This document shows, piece by piece, positions 1 to 6,659 of a DNA stretch of 16,084 nt. The notes under the pieces are model-generated. The model was given only the letters and a program-made list of their open reading frames with translations. It ran no database searches and had not been told where the DNA came from. How positions within the stretch are numbered: position 1 is the first letter of the stretch; every line of letters starts with the position of its first letter. This stretch comes from DASQFD01 sp035633255 (GTDB lineage Bacteria > Actinomycetota > Actinomycetes > Actinomycetales > Dermatophilaceae), in contig DASQFD010000122.1 of assembly GCA_035633255.1 (NCBI GenBank), forward strand, positions 1 to 16,084, written 5' to 3'. A program made the position numbers and the translations under genes.

Positions 1-1323
1 CTCGGCATCGAGCCCTTCGACCTCGTGGTCGTCAACCTCTACCCCTTCGCCGCCACGGTCGCCTCCGGGGCCTCGCCCGCGGAGTGCGTCGAGCAGGTCG
101 ACATCGGCGGCCCGACCATGGTGCGGGCCGCCGCCAAGAACCACGCGAGCGTCGCCGTGGTCACCGACCCCACGGCATACCCGCGGGTACTGGAGGCGGT
201 GCGTGCCGGCGGGTTCACCCTCGAGCAGCGCCGGGGGCTCGCGGCCGCGGCCTTCGTGCACACGGCGACCTACGACAGCGCCGTCGCGTCGTGGATGGGC
301 AACGTCCTCACCGACACCTCCGGCGGGACCGGCTTCCCCGCGTGGGTGGGCGCGACGTGGGAGCGGGCCGCGGTGCTGCGCTACGGCGAGAACCCGCACC
401 AGCGCGCCGCGCTCTACCGCTCGCAGGACCCCTCCGCGACCGGCGTCGCGGCCGCCCGGCAGCTGCACGGCAAGGAGATGTCGTACAACAACTACGTCGA
501 CGCCGACGCCGCCGTGCGCGCGGCCCACGACCACGGTGACCTGCCCACGTGTGCGGTCGTCAAGCACGCCAACCCGTGCGGCATCGCGGTCGGCGGCGAC
601 GTCGCCGAGGCGCACCGCAAGGCCCACGCCTGCGACCCGGTGTCCGCCTTCGGCGGCATCATCGCCGTCAACCGGCCCGTCACGCTCGAGATGGCGCGCA
701 CGGTCGCCGAGATCTTCACCGAGGTCGTCGTGGCGCCGGCCTACGACGAGGACGCGCTCGAGGTCCTCACCGCGAAGAAGAACCTCCGTCTGCTGGTGCT
801 CCCCGAGGAGGCCGTCGGCGGCGGGCCGGCCGAGAGCCGCCCGGTCGGCGGCGGGCTGCTCGTGCAGAGCCGCGACCGCGTGGACGCCGTGGTCACCGAC
901 GACACCGGCGCGGTGACCGGGGGCGACGACGCGCACCACTGGCGCCTCGTGGCGGGCGAGCGGGCCGAGGAGGCGCTGCTCGCGGACCTGCAGTTCGCCT
1001 GGCGGGCGGTGCGCGCCGTGAAGTCCAACGCGATCCTCCTCGCCCGCGGCGGTGCGTCGGTGGGCATCGGCATGGGCCAGGTCAACCGCGTCGACTCCTG
1101 TCACCTCGCCGTGCAGCGCGCCGGTGCCGAGCGCGCCCGTGGCGCCGTGGCGGCCTCGGACGCCTTCTTCCCCTTCGCCGACGGGCTGCAGGTCCTGCTC
1201 GACGCCGGCGTCGCGGCCGTGGTGGCGCCCGGGGGCTCGGTGCGCGACGCCGAGGTCGTCGAGGCCGCCCGCGCGGCGGGCGTGACGCTCTACGTCACCG
1301 GCACCCGCCACTTCGCGCACTGA
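1..1323 (+). CDS. purH: Bifunctional AICAR transformylase / IMP cyclohydrolase PurH, 5' end outside window
   Basis: PurH catalyses the last two steps of de novo purine synthesis in the cytoplasm: formylation of AICAR with 10-formyl-THF, then ring closure to IMP. The frame is open from base 1, so the gene starts upstream; about 440 residues are visible. The N-terminal part is the end of the IMP cyclohydrolase domain (VVVNLYPFAATV, then EQVDIGGPTMVRAAAKNH and VAVVTDP). The transformylase domain follows, with LRYGENPHQRAALY, the catalytic Lys-His pair in CAVVKHANPCG, then SNAILLARGG, GIGMGQVNRVDS, SDAFFPFADG and VVAPGGSVRD. It ends TGTRHFAH, the usual PurH C-terminus. The TGA lies 13 bp before the next gene, so co-transcription is likely. 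It shares the folate cofactor pool with folD about 2.8 kb downstream. Identification is very secure; only the start is unseen. Confidence 0.97.
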   Translation, partial: LGIEPFDLVVVNLYPFAATVASGASPAECVEQVDIGGPTMVRAAAKNHASVAVVTDPTAYPRVLEAVRAGGFTLEQRRGLAAAAFVHTATYDSAVASWMGNVLTDTSGGTGFPAWVGATWERAAVLRYGENPHQRAALYRSQDPSATGVAAARQLHGKEMSYNNYVDADAAVRAAHDHGDLPTCAVVKHANPCGIAVGGDVAEAHRKAHACDPVSAFGGIIAVNRPVTLEMARTVAEIFTEVVVAPAYDEDALEVLTAKKNLRLLVLPEEAVGGGPAESRPVGGGLLVQSRDRVDAVVTDDTGAVTGGDDAHHWRLVAGERAEEALLADLQFAWRAVRAVKSNAILLARGGASVGIGMGQVNRVDSCHLAVQRAGAERARGAVAASDAFFPFADGLQVLLDAGVAAVVAPGGSVRDAEVVEAARAAGVTLYVTGTRHFAH

Positions 1324-1336
1324 GGTCGGCCGGACC

Positions 1337-2347
1337 GTGCCCGACGCCGTCCCGGACGCGGTGCCCGACGCCGGGCCGACCCCGGCCACCCCGCACGAGA
1401 CCCACCGCGAGCACCACCTGCTCGCCCTCCTCGGCTCCCTGCTCGCCGGAGTCCTCGGCTCGGTGCAGGGCCGGATGAACGGCGAGCTGTCCCGCCGGAC
1501 GGGGGAGCCGGTCGAGGCGGCCGTGTGGAGCTTCGGCTCCGGCCTCCTCGTCCTGACCGTCGTCGTGCTCACCGTCCCGGCCGTCCGCGCCGGGCTGGGC
1601 GCCGTCGTCGCGGCGGTGCGCAGCGGCCGGCTGCGCTGGTGGCAGGGCATCGGCGGGCTCGCCGGCGGGCTCTACGTCGCGGTCCAGTCGTATGCCGTGC
1701 CCCTGGTCGGCGTGGCCCTGTTCACCGTCGCGGTGGTGGCCGGGCAGGTGGGCAACGCCCTGGTGGTCGACCGGTTCGGCATCGGCCCCGGCGGACCGAC
1801 CCCGGTCGCCCCGGGCCGGGTCGCCGCGGCCGGGCTGGCCGTCGTGGGGGTCGCGTTGTCCGTCTCGGGCCGGCTCGACGGGTCGGGGCTGGTCCTGCTG
1901 CCGGTGCTGCTCGCGCTCGCCGCCGGAGCGGGGGCGGCCGCGCAGGCCGGCGTGAACGGCCGGGTGAACCACGTCAGCCGCCACGTGCTCTCCACCACCT
2001 GGCTGAACTTCACCATGGGCACGGCCATGCTCGGCGTCGTGGCGGCGGGTCGCTGGGCGGCCGGGGGACTGCACCCGAGCGTGCCGCACGACGTCCCGTG
2101 GTGGGCCTGGCTCGGGGGGCTCTGCGGCATCGCCTTCATCGGCACGGCCGCCTGGGCGGTGCGCCACCTCGGGGTGCTGCTCTTCAGCCTCGCCGTGGTG
2201 ACCGGGCAGCTCACGGCGGCCGTGGTCCTCGACCTGCTCGACCCGGCCACCCGCCCGGACGTGGGCGTGCCCGTCCTCGCCGGCGTGGGCGTCACCCTCG
2301 TGGCGGCGGTGCTCGCCGCCCGCTACGCGCGCCCCTCCCGGGCCTGA
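1337..2347 (+). CDS. DMT-superfamily membrane protein, YdcZ/DUF606 type
   Basis: The 336-residue protein is an integral membrane protein with about ten hydrophobic segments, built as two homologous halves. Each half opens with the YdcZ/DUF606 pattern of a small residue, then N-G, then a conserved amphipathic stretch: GRMNGELSRRTG ending in FGSGLLVL at about residues 46-75, and AGVNGRVNHVSRH followed by NFTMGTAML in the second half. The family sits in the drug/metabolite transporter superfamily; the substrate is not known and cannot be read here. The GTG start at 1337 is the first in the frame after purH. It gives a short tail with a three-fold PDAV/PDAG repeat and His/Glu before the first membrane segment; a GTG at 1361 is an alternative start. 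It lies 13 bp after purH, so probably in the same transcript. Its last 25 bases overlap the 3' end of the convergent carboxyltransferase gene. Confidence 0.85.
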   Translation: MPDAVPDAVPDAGPTPATPHETHREHHLLALLGSLLAGVLGSVQGRMNGELSRRTGEPVEAAVWSFGSGLLVLTVVVLTVPAVRAGLGAVVAAVRSGRLRWWQGIGGLAGGLYVAVQSYAVPLVGVALFTVAVVAGQVGNALVVDRFGIGPGGPTPVAPGRVAAAGLAVVGVALSVSGRLDGSGLVLLPVLLALAAGAGAAAQAGVNGRVNHVSRHVLSTTWLNFTMGTAMLGVVAAGRWAAGGLHPSVPHDVPWWAWLGGLCGIAFIGTAAWAVRHLGVLLFSLAVVTGQLTAAVVLDLLDPATRPDVGVPVLAGVGVTLVAAVLAARYARPSRA

Positions 2348-3987
2348 GCGCCACCTGCCTGCTCCGGGAGCCCGAGGGTGCGGAAGCGGGCCAGCCGCCG
2401 GTCGAGCCGGGTGCGTGGGTCGAGGTCGAGCAGGGTCGCGAGCTCCTCGTCGATGGCCGCCGCCATCCGCAGGCAGAACGCCTCCGGCTCCTCGGCGGCG
2501 TCCGGCCGCTCCGGCACCACCCGGTCCACGATGCCGTCGGCGAGGAGGTCGCCGGACCGGACCCGCTGCGCCGCCGCGATGTCGGGCGCCCGATCCACGT
2601 CCCGGTGCAGGATCGCCGCGGCCCCCTCGGGCGGGAGCGGGGAGAGCCAGGAGTGCTCGGCGCACACCACGCGGTCGGCCGGCAGCAGGGCGAGCGCCCC
2701 GCCGCCGGTGCCCTGGCCGAGCAGCACGCACAGCGTCACGGCGTCGAGCATGACCAGCTCGGACAGGCACCGGGCGATCTCGCCCGCCATGCCGCCCTCC
2801 TCGGCCTCCCTGGAGAGCGCCGCCCCGGCGGTGTCGATGACCGTGACGAGGGGGAGCCGCAGGTCCTGCGCGATCCGCATCCCCCGGCGCGCGACGCGCA
2901 ACCCGGAGGGGGAGAGCGGCGCCTCGAGCCGCTCGCTGCGCCGGTCCTGGCCCAGGACGAGGCACGAGGCACCGGCGAAGCGGGCAGCAGCGAGGATCAG
3001 GCTCCGGTCCACCTCACCGGCGCCGGTCCCGTGCAGCGGCACGACGTCGGTCGCCCCCAGCCGCAGCAGGGCCCGCACCCCCGGCCGGTCCTCCCGCCGC
3101 GTGGCCGTCACCGACACCCACGCCGGCGTGGTCGCCAACCGCGCCCCGTCCCGAGCCGCCTGGTCCGCCGCGGCCCGCTGGTCCGCCGCGGCCCCCTCGT
3201 CCCCCGCGGCCCGCTGGTCCGCCGCGGCCCCCTCGTCCCCCGCCTCCACCGGTGCGTCCCCGGTCTCCCCCGCCACCGGCCGCACCGCACGAGGGGTATG
3301 CCGGGTGCCCACGATCCGCAGGAACCGCTCGGCCATCTCGGCGAGCCGCTCCACCGGGAGCACGGCGTCGAGCAGGCCGTTGGCGTAGAGGTTCTCCGCC
3401 GTCTGGACGCCTTCGGGGAACGGCTGACCGTAGAGCGCCTCGTAGACGCGCGGGCCGAGGAAGCCGATCATCGCCCCCGGCTCGGCGGCCGTCGCGTGCC
3501 CGAGCGATCCCCACGAGGCGAAGACCCCGCCCGTGGTGGGGTTCCGGAGGTAGACCAGGTAGGGCAGGCCGGACTGCTTGAACGTCGCGCACGCCGCCGA
3601 GATCTTCACCATGCCGACGAAGGCCGGGGTGCCCTCCTGCATCCGGGTGCCGCCCGAGACCGGCGCGGCGAGCAGCGGCAGCCGCTCCGCTCCGGCGCGC
3701 TCGAACGCCCGGACCACCCGCTCGGCGGCGGACCGGCCGATCGACCCGGCGAGGAAGGCGAACTCGCCGACGATCAGCGCCACCGGGATGCCGCGGATCC
3801 GCCCCGAACCGGTCAGCACGGACTCGTCGGTGCCGGCGACGGCGGCCGCCGCGGCCAGCTCGGCGGCATACCGGGGGTCGTCCTGCGCCAACGGCGCCGC
3901 CGGCTCGTCCCAGGACTCCCAGGAGCCGTCGTCGAGCACGGTCACGATGAGGTCGCGGGCACCGAGCCGCGCCGTTGTCCCGGTCAC
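2323..3987 (-). CDS. Fused acetyl-/acyl-CoA carboxylase carboxyltransferase (AccD-like plus AccA-like domains)
   Basis: The 554-residue protein carries both halves of a carboxyltransferase, which moves CO2 from carboxybiotin to acetyl-CoA or another acyl-CoA. Residues about 1-235 are beta/AccD-like (GGTRMQEG, MVKISAA, then a stretch ending PTTGGVFAS, AEPGAMIGFLGPRVYEALYG, GVQTAENLYANGLLDA). Residues about 280-554 are alpha/AccA-like (SPSGLRVARRGMRIAQ, VTVIDTAGAALSREAEEGG, GQGTGGGALALL, SPLPPEGAAAIL, ADGIVDRVVPE). An Ala/Asp/Gly/Gln linker with a perfect 12-residue duplication joins them. The N-terminal Cys4 zinc ribbon of E. coli AccD is absent, as in other fused actinobacterial carboxyltransferases. 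The GTG at 3987 is chosen because GGGAGG lies eight bases upstream and homology begins there; the frame is open much further upstream but that part is not protein-like. Biotin carboxylase and BCCP are not in the window. Substrate (acetyl versus longer acyl-CoA) is undetermined. Confidence 0.9.
   Translation of the reverse strand: MTGTTARLGARDLIVTVLDDGSWESWDEPAAPLAQDDPRYAAELAAAAAVAGTDESVLTGSGRIRGIPVALIVGEFAFLAGSIGRSAAERVVRAFERAGAERLPLLAAPVSGGTRMQEGTPAFVGMVKISAACATFKQSGLPYLVYLRNPTTGGVFASWGSLGHATAAEPGAMIGFLGPRVYEALYGQPFPEGVQTAENLYANGLLDAVLPVERLAEMAERFLRIVGTRHTPRAVRPVAGETGDAPVEAGDEGAAADQRAAGDEGAAADQRAAADQAARDGARLATTPAWVSVTATRREDRPGVRALLRLGATDVVPLHGTGAGEVDRSLILAAARFAGASCLVLGQDRRSERLEAPLSPSGLRVARRGMRIAQDLRLPLVTVIDTAGAALSREAEEGGMAGEIARCLSELVMLDAVTLCVLLGQGTGGGALALLPADRVVCAEHSWLSPLPPEGAAAILHRDVDRAPDIAAAQRVRSGDLLADGIVDRVVPERPDAAEEPEAFCLRMAAAIDEELATLLDLDPRTRLDRRLARFRTLGLPEQAGGAQAREGRA
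3177..3243 (-). repeat. 36-bp in-frame tandem repeat in the carboxyltransferase linker
   Basis: Two copies of a 36-bp unit lie head to tail (3177-3212, and 3213-3243 identical over 31 bases), with a partial third copy at about 3158-3176. Because 36 is a multiple of three, the unit encodes a duplicated 12-residue block, GDEGAAADQRAA, between the two catalytic domains. It looks like a slippage-prone flexible linker whose copy number could differ between strains. Confidence 0.9.
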
Positions 3988-3995
3988 GGGGCAAG

Positions 3996-4001
3996 CCTCC
4001 C
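3996..4001 (-). promoter_or_regulatory. Ribosome binding site fixing the carboxyltransferase GTG start
   Basis: On the minus strand the bases read GGGAGG, with an eight-base spacer to the GTG at 3987. This is the only strong Shine-Dalgarno near the beginning of the conserved protein and decides the start within a frame that stays open for hundreds of bases upstream. Confidence 0.75.
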
Positions 4002-4093
4002 AGCGCGCGCCGGGCGACGGGCGAGGGGGCGTCGTGGTGACCTCCGACCGGGGGCCGCGCCGCCGGGACCGGGCCCGCGGCGCGCCGGCCGGT

Positions 4094-4138
4094 CGCGGGT
4101 GGCTGCTCCGCGGGTGGCTGCTCCGCGGGTGGCTCCCG
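4094..4138. repeat. Three tandem 15-bp repeats in the divergent spacer before folD
   Basis: The unit CGCGGGTGGCTGCTC occurs perfectly at 4094-4108 and 4109-4123, with a third diverged copy at 4124-4138 (CGCGGGTGGCTCCCG). It sits in the 183-bp spacer between two divergently transcribed genes, ending 32 bases before the folD start. The rest of the spacer (3988-4093) is GC-rich with no clear -10 hexamer that I can see. The repeats could be operator half-sites or simple slippage products; the sequence alone does not decide. Confidence 0.85.
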
Positions 4139-4170
4139 GGGCGCCCGGGCCGCTCTGGCAGGATTGCCGC

Positions 4171-5046
4171 GTGACGGCCACCCTCCTGGACGGCAAGGCG
4201 ATCCTGGCGACGGTCAAGGCCGAGCTGCGGGAGCGGGTCGCCGCCCTCGCCGAGCGCGGGGTGACCCCGGGCCTGGGCACGGTGCTCGTCGGCGAGGACC
4301 CCGCCAGCACGTGGTACGTCGGGGCCAAGCACCGCGACTGCGCCGAGATCGGCATCGCCAGCATGCGCCGCGACCTGCCCGCCGGCTCCACGCTCGAGGA
4401 CGTCCTCGCCGTCGTCGCCGAGCTCAACGCCGATCCCGGGTGCACCGGCTTCCTCGTCCAGCAGCCGACCGGCCTGGACGAGTTCGCGATCCTCTCGGCG
4501 GTCGACCCGGCCAAGGACGTCGACGGGCTGCACCCGACGAACCTCGGCTGGCTGGTGCTGGGTCGCCCGGCGCCGCTGCCGTGCACGCCGGTGGGGTGCC
4601 TGGAGCTGCTCCGTCGCTACGACGTGCCGCTCGCTGGCGCGCGTGTCGTGGTCGTGGGCCGCGGGGTCACCGTGGGCCGGCCGCTGGCCCTCATGCTCAG
4701 CCGCCGCTCGGAGAACGCGACGGTGGTCCAGTGCCACACCGGGACGCGTGACCTCGCGGGCGAGGTGCGGGGCGGCGACGTCGTCATCGCGGCAGCGGGC
4801 TCACCGGGTCTGGTCACCGCCGACATGGTCCGCCCGGGGGCCGCGGTCCTCGACGTCGGCGTGAGCCGGGTGGTCGGCGAGGACGGGCGGAGCCGGATCG
4901 CCGGGGACGTCGCGCCGGACGTCGCCGAGGTGGCGGCCTTCCTCAGCCCCAACCCGGGCGGGGTCGGGCCCATGACGCGCGCCATGCTGCTGTCCAACGT
5001 CGTCGCGGCCGCCGAGGCCGCCCTCGTGCCGGCCCTGCGGGCCTGA
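4171..5046 (+). CDS. folD: Bifunctional methylene-THF dehydrogenase / methenyl-THF cyclohydrolase FolD
   Basis: FolD interconverts 5,10-methylene-THF, 5,10-methenyl-THF and 10-formyl-THF in the cytoplasm, supplying the formyl donor for PurH. At 291 residues it has the usual length. Visible motifs are the Tyr/Lys active-site stretch TWYVGAKHRDC, DVDGLHPTNLG, PCTPVGCLELL, the Rossmann motif GRGVTVGRPLALML, VLDVGVSRV, GDVAPDV and the C-terminal NPGGVGPMT. The loop usually written VQLPLP reads VQQPTGL here: the functional Gln is kept but the following residues differ. The GTG at 4171 is preceded by AGGA at 4160-4163, and conserved sequence begins right there (VTATLLDGKAI). The frame is open far upstream but that part is not protein-like. 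DUF3017 begins eight bases after the stop, so the two are probably co-transcribed. Confidence 0.96.
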   Translation: MTATLLDGKAILATVKAELRERVAALAERGVTPGLGTVLVGEDPASTWYVGAKHRDCAEIGIASMRRDLPAGSTLEDVLAVVAELNADPGCTGFLVQQPTGLDEFAILSAVDPAKDVDGLHPTNLGWLVLGRPAPLPCTPVGCLELLRRYDVPLAGARVVVVGRGVTVGRPLALMLSRRSENATVVQCHTGTRDLAGEVRGGDVVIAAAGSPGLVTADMVRPGAAVLDVGVSRVVGEDGRSRIAGDVAPDVAEVAAFLSPNPGGVGPMTRAMLLSNVVAAAEAALVPALRA

Positions 5047-5054
5047 CCACCGGT

Positions 5055-5342
5055 ATGCCGGCCCGCCCCCCCGTCGTCACGCGCCGGCTCGCGCTGTGGT
5101 GGGGCCTCGCGGGGGGCGTCGTCGTCGCGCTGGCCTTCGCGTGGACCGACCACATGCTGCGCGCGGCGGCCACCTTCGCCGCCGCCCTCGCCGCCGCCGC
5201 CGTGGCCCGGGCGCTGGCGCCGACCGAGCTGGCCGGCGGGCTGGTGGTGCGCAGCCGGTGGCTCGACGTCGCCGTGCTCGTGGCCCTCTCGGTCACGGTC
5301 GCCGCGATCGGCCTCAGCCTCGACCTCCGGGCCCAGGTGTGA
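5055..5342 (+). CDS. DUF3017 small membrane protein
   Basis: The 95-residue protein is hydrophobic, with three predicted membrane helices (about residues 13-31, 36-56 and 69-90) and a short basic N-terminus (MPARPPVVTRRLALWW). Its size, topology and position directly after folD match the DUF3017 family, which recurs beside folD in actinobacteria; no function is known for it. The ATG at 5055 lies within a copy of the GTATGCCG word described separately. The stop TGA overlaps the GTG start of the next gene by four bases, so translation of the two is likely coupled. Family assignment rests mainly on context and topology rather than on distinctive motifs. Confidence 0.8.
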   Translation: MPARPPVVTRRLALWWGLAGGVVVALAFAWTDHMLRAAATFAAALAAAAVARALAPTELAGGLVVRSRWLDVAVLVALSVTVAAIGLSLDLRAQV

Positions 5343-6430
5343 GCGTGCCCGTCCTCCGGCGCTGGACCACCGCCGTGCCGCTCCTGGCGGTCCTCGTCCT
5401 GGCCTTCGCCTGGGGTCGGTCGCTCTCGTGGGGCGTCGGGATCGTCCTGGGCGTGCTGCTCGCGGGTGCGGTGCTGTCCGCCGTGCACCACGCCGAGGTC
5501 GTCGCCCACCGGGTCGGGGAGCCGTTCGGGTCGCTCGTGCTCGCCGTGGCCGTGACCGTCATCGAGGTCGCGCTCATCGTCACCCTCATGCTGAGCGGCG
5601 GCGAGAAGACCTCGACGCTGGCGCGGGACACCGTCTTCGCGGCCGTGATGATCACGACCAACGGCATCCTCGGCCTGAGCATCCTCGCCGCGGCCCGGCG
5701 CAGCGGGACGGCCCTGTTCAACGCCGAGGGCACCGGTGGGGCGCTCGCCACCGTCGCGACCCTCGCCACCGTGTGCCTCGTGCTGCCCAGCGTGACGCTC
5801 GGCGAGCCGGGGCCGCGCTTCACCGGAGCGCAGCTCACCTTCGCCGCGATCGCCTCGCTGACGCTGTACGGGGTCTTCGTGGTCACCCAGACGGTGCGGC
5901 ACCGCGACTTCTTCCTGCCGGTCACCCCTGACGGCCGGCCCCTCGACGAGGACGAGCACGCGGTGCCGCCGACGCAGCGGCAGGCCGCCACGAGCGTGGC
6001 GCTGCTCCTGGTGGCCCTGGTGGCCGTGGTCGGCCTCGCCAAGGTGGAGTCCCCGCTCATCGAGCGGACGGTGGAGCGGGCCGGGCTGCCCAACTCCTTC
6101 GTCGGCGTGGTCATCGCCCTGCTCGTCCTGCTGCCCGAGACCATCGCGGCCGTCAACGCGGCCCGTCGCGGCCGGGTCCAGACCAGCCTGAACCTCGCCC
6201 TCGGGTCCGCCATCGCCAGCATCGGCCTGACCATCCCGGCGATCGCGCTCGCGACGGTGTGGATCGACGTGCCGCTCCTGCTCGGGCTGGGCGAGACGCA
6301 GATCGTCCTGCTCGCCCTCACCGTCGTCGTCGGCGTGCTCACCGTGGTGCCGGGGCGGGCCACCCGGTTGCAGGCGTCGGTGCACCTGACCCTCTTCGCG
6401 GCCTTCCTCTTCATGGCGGCGAGGCCCTGA
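5339..6430 (+). CDS. ChaA/CaCA-family calcium (or sodium/potassium):proton antiporter
   Basis: The 363-residue protein has about ten to eleven membrane helices and two pseudo-symmetric halves typical of cation/proton exchangers of the ChaA type. The first family signature is GEPFGSLVLAVAVTVIEVAL at about residues 60-79, with the ion-binding Glu in VIEVAL, followed by RDTVFAAVMITTNGILGLS. The second-half counterpart is VVIALLVLLPETIAAVNAAR followed by RVQTSLNLALGSAIASIGLT. A polar loop around residues 200-220 (DGRPLDEDEHA) separates the halves. The start is taken as the GTG at 5339, which overlaps the DUF3017 stop as GTGA; a second in-frame GTG at 5345 is also possible. It is probably the last gene of the folD transcript. 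Which cation it moves is not visible in the sequence. Confidence 0.88.
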   Translation: MSVPVLRRWTTAVPLLAVLVLAFAWGRSLSWGVGIVLGVLLAGAVLSAVHHAEVVAHRVGEPFGSLVLAVAVTVIEVALIVTLMLSGGEKTSTLARDTVFAAVMITTNGILGLSILAAARRSGTALFNAEGTGGALATVATLATVCLVLPSVTLGEPGPRFTGAQLTFAAIASLTLYGVFVVTQTVRHRDFFLPVTPDGRPLDEDEHAVPPTQRQAATSVALLLVALVAVVGLAKVESPLIERTVERAGLPNSFVGVVIALLVLLPETIAAVNAARRGRVQTSLNLALGSAIASIGLTIPAIALATVWIDVPLLLGLGETQIVLLALTVVVGVLTVVPGRATRLQASVHLTLFAAFLFMAARP

Positions 6431-6493
6431 TCTCAGCCCGCCGGGCCGGGGCTCGATCGTCGGTCGCCGGTCGGAGGACCCTCCCCACCGGGG

Positions 6494-6551
6494 CCCGGGC
6501 GGGCACCTGGGCGCCTCGGGTCTCCCGATGAGGTGGCGGGCCCCGCCCGGG
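6494..6551. repeat. Inverted repeat downstream of the antiporter (possible terminator)
   Basis: In the 229-bp gap between the antiporter and the sugar transferase, CCCGGGCGGG at 6494-6503 is exactly complementary to CCCGCCCGGG at 6542-6551, with a smaller CGGG-TCT-CCCG hairpin (6517-6527) inside the loop. No T-run follows, so a classic intrinsic terminator is not shown. It may nevertheless end the folD operon transcript or form a leader structure for the next gene. Confidence 0.4.
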
Positions 6552-6572
6552 ACAGCGATGATGGTGACCGTG

Positions 6573-6602
6573 CGGCCGGGGGAGCCGCGACTCGGCCGGG
6601 GG
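6573..6602. repeat. Direct repeat ahead of the sugar transferase gene
   Basis: The decamer CGGCCGGGGG occurs at 6573-6582 and again at 6593-6602, exactly 20 bases (about two helical turns) apart and 58 bases before the sugar transferase ATG. That spacing would suit a dimeric regulator, but GC-rich words recur easily at this base composition. I see no convincing -35/-10 pair in this gap. Confidence 0.4.
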
Positions 6603-6659
6603 CCGTGGCAGTGCTACTGGGGACGGGAACGGGCGCCGTGACAGCGTCCATGGGGGTTG

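Noticed and set aside
1295..2965. Long open frame on the minus strand across the DMT gene
   Set aside because: Its translation is dominated by Arg, Gly, Ala and His without any family motif, and it is antisense to a clear membrane protein; this is a GC-rich shadow frame.
3177..3243. Tandem repeats as a CRISPR array
   Set aside because: The units abut with no unique spacers, are in frame with a coding sequence, and encode a peptide linker.
1525..4170. Very long upstream extension of the folD frame
   Set aside because: It runs out of frame through the DMT and antisense to the carboxyltransferase gene; homology to FolD starts only at 4171.
3988..4737. Extended upstream starts for the carboxyltransferase through the spacer into folD
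   Set aside because: Frame openness is an effect of GC content; the extra residues match nothing, overlap folD antisense, and a strong ribosome binding site marks the GTG at 3987.
4943..6385. 480-codon minus-strand frame opposite folD's end, DUF3017 and the antiporter
   Set aside because: It is rich in Asp, His, Gly and Arg with no domain signature, and is antisense to three well-supported genes.
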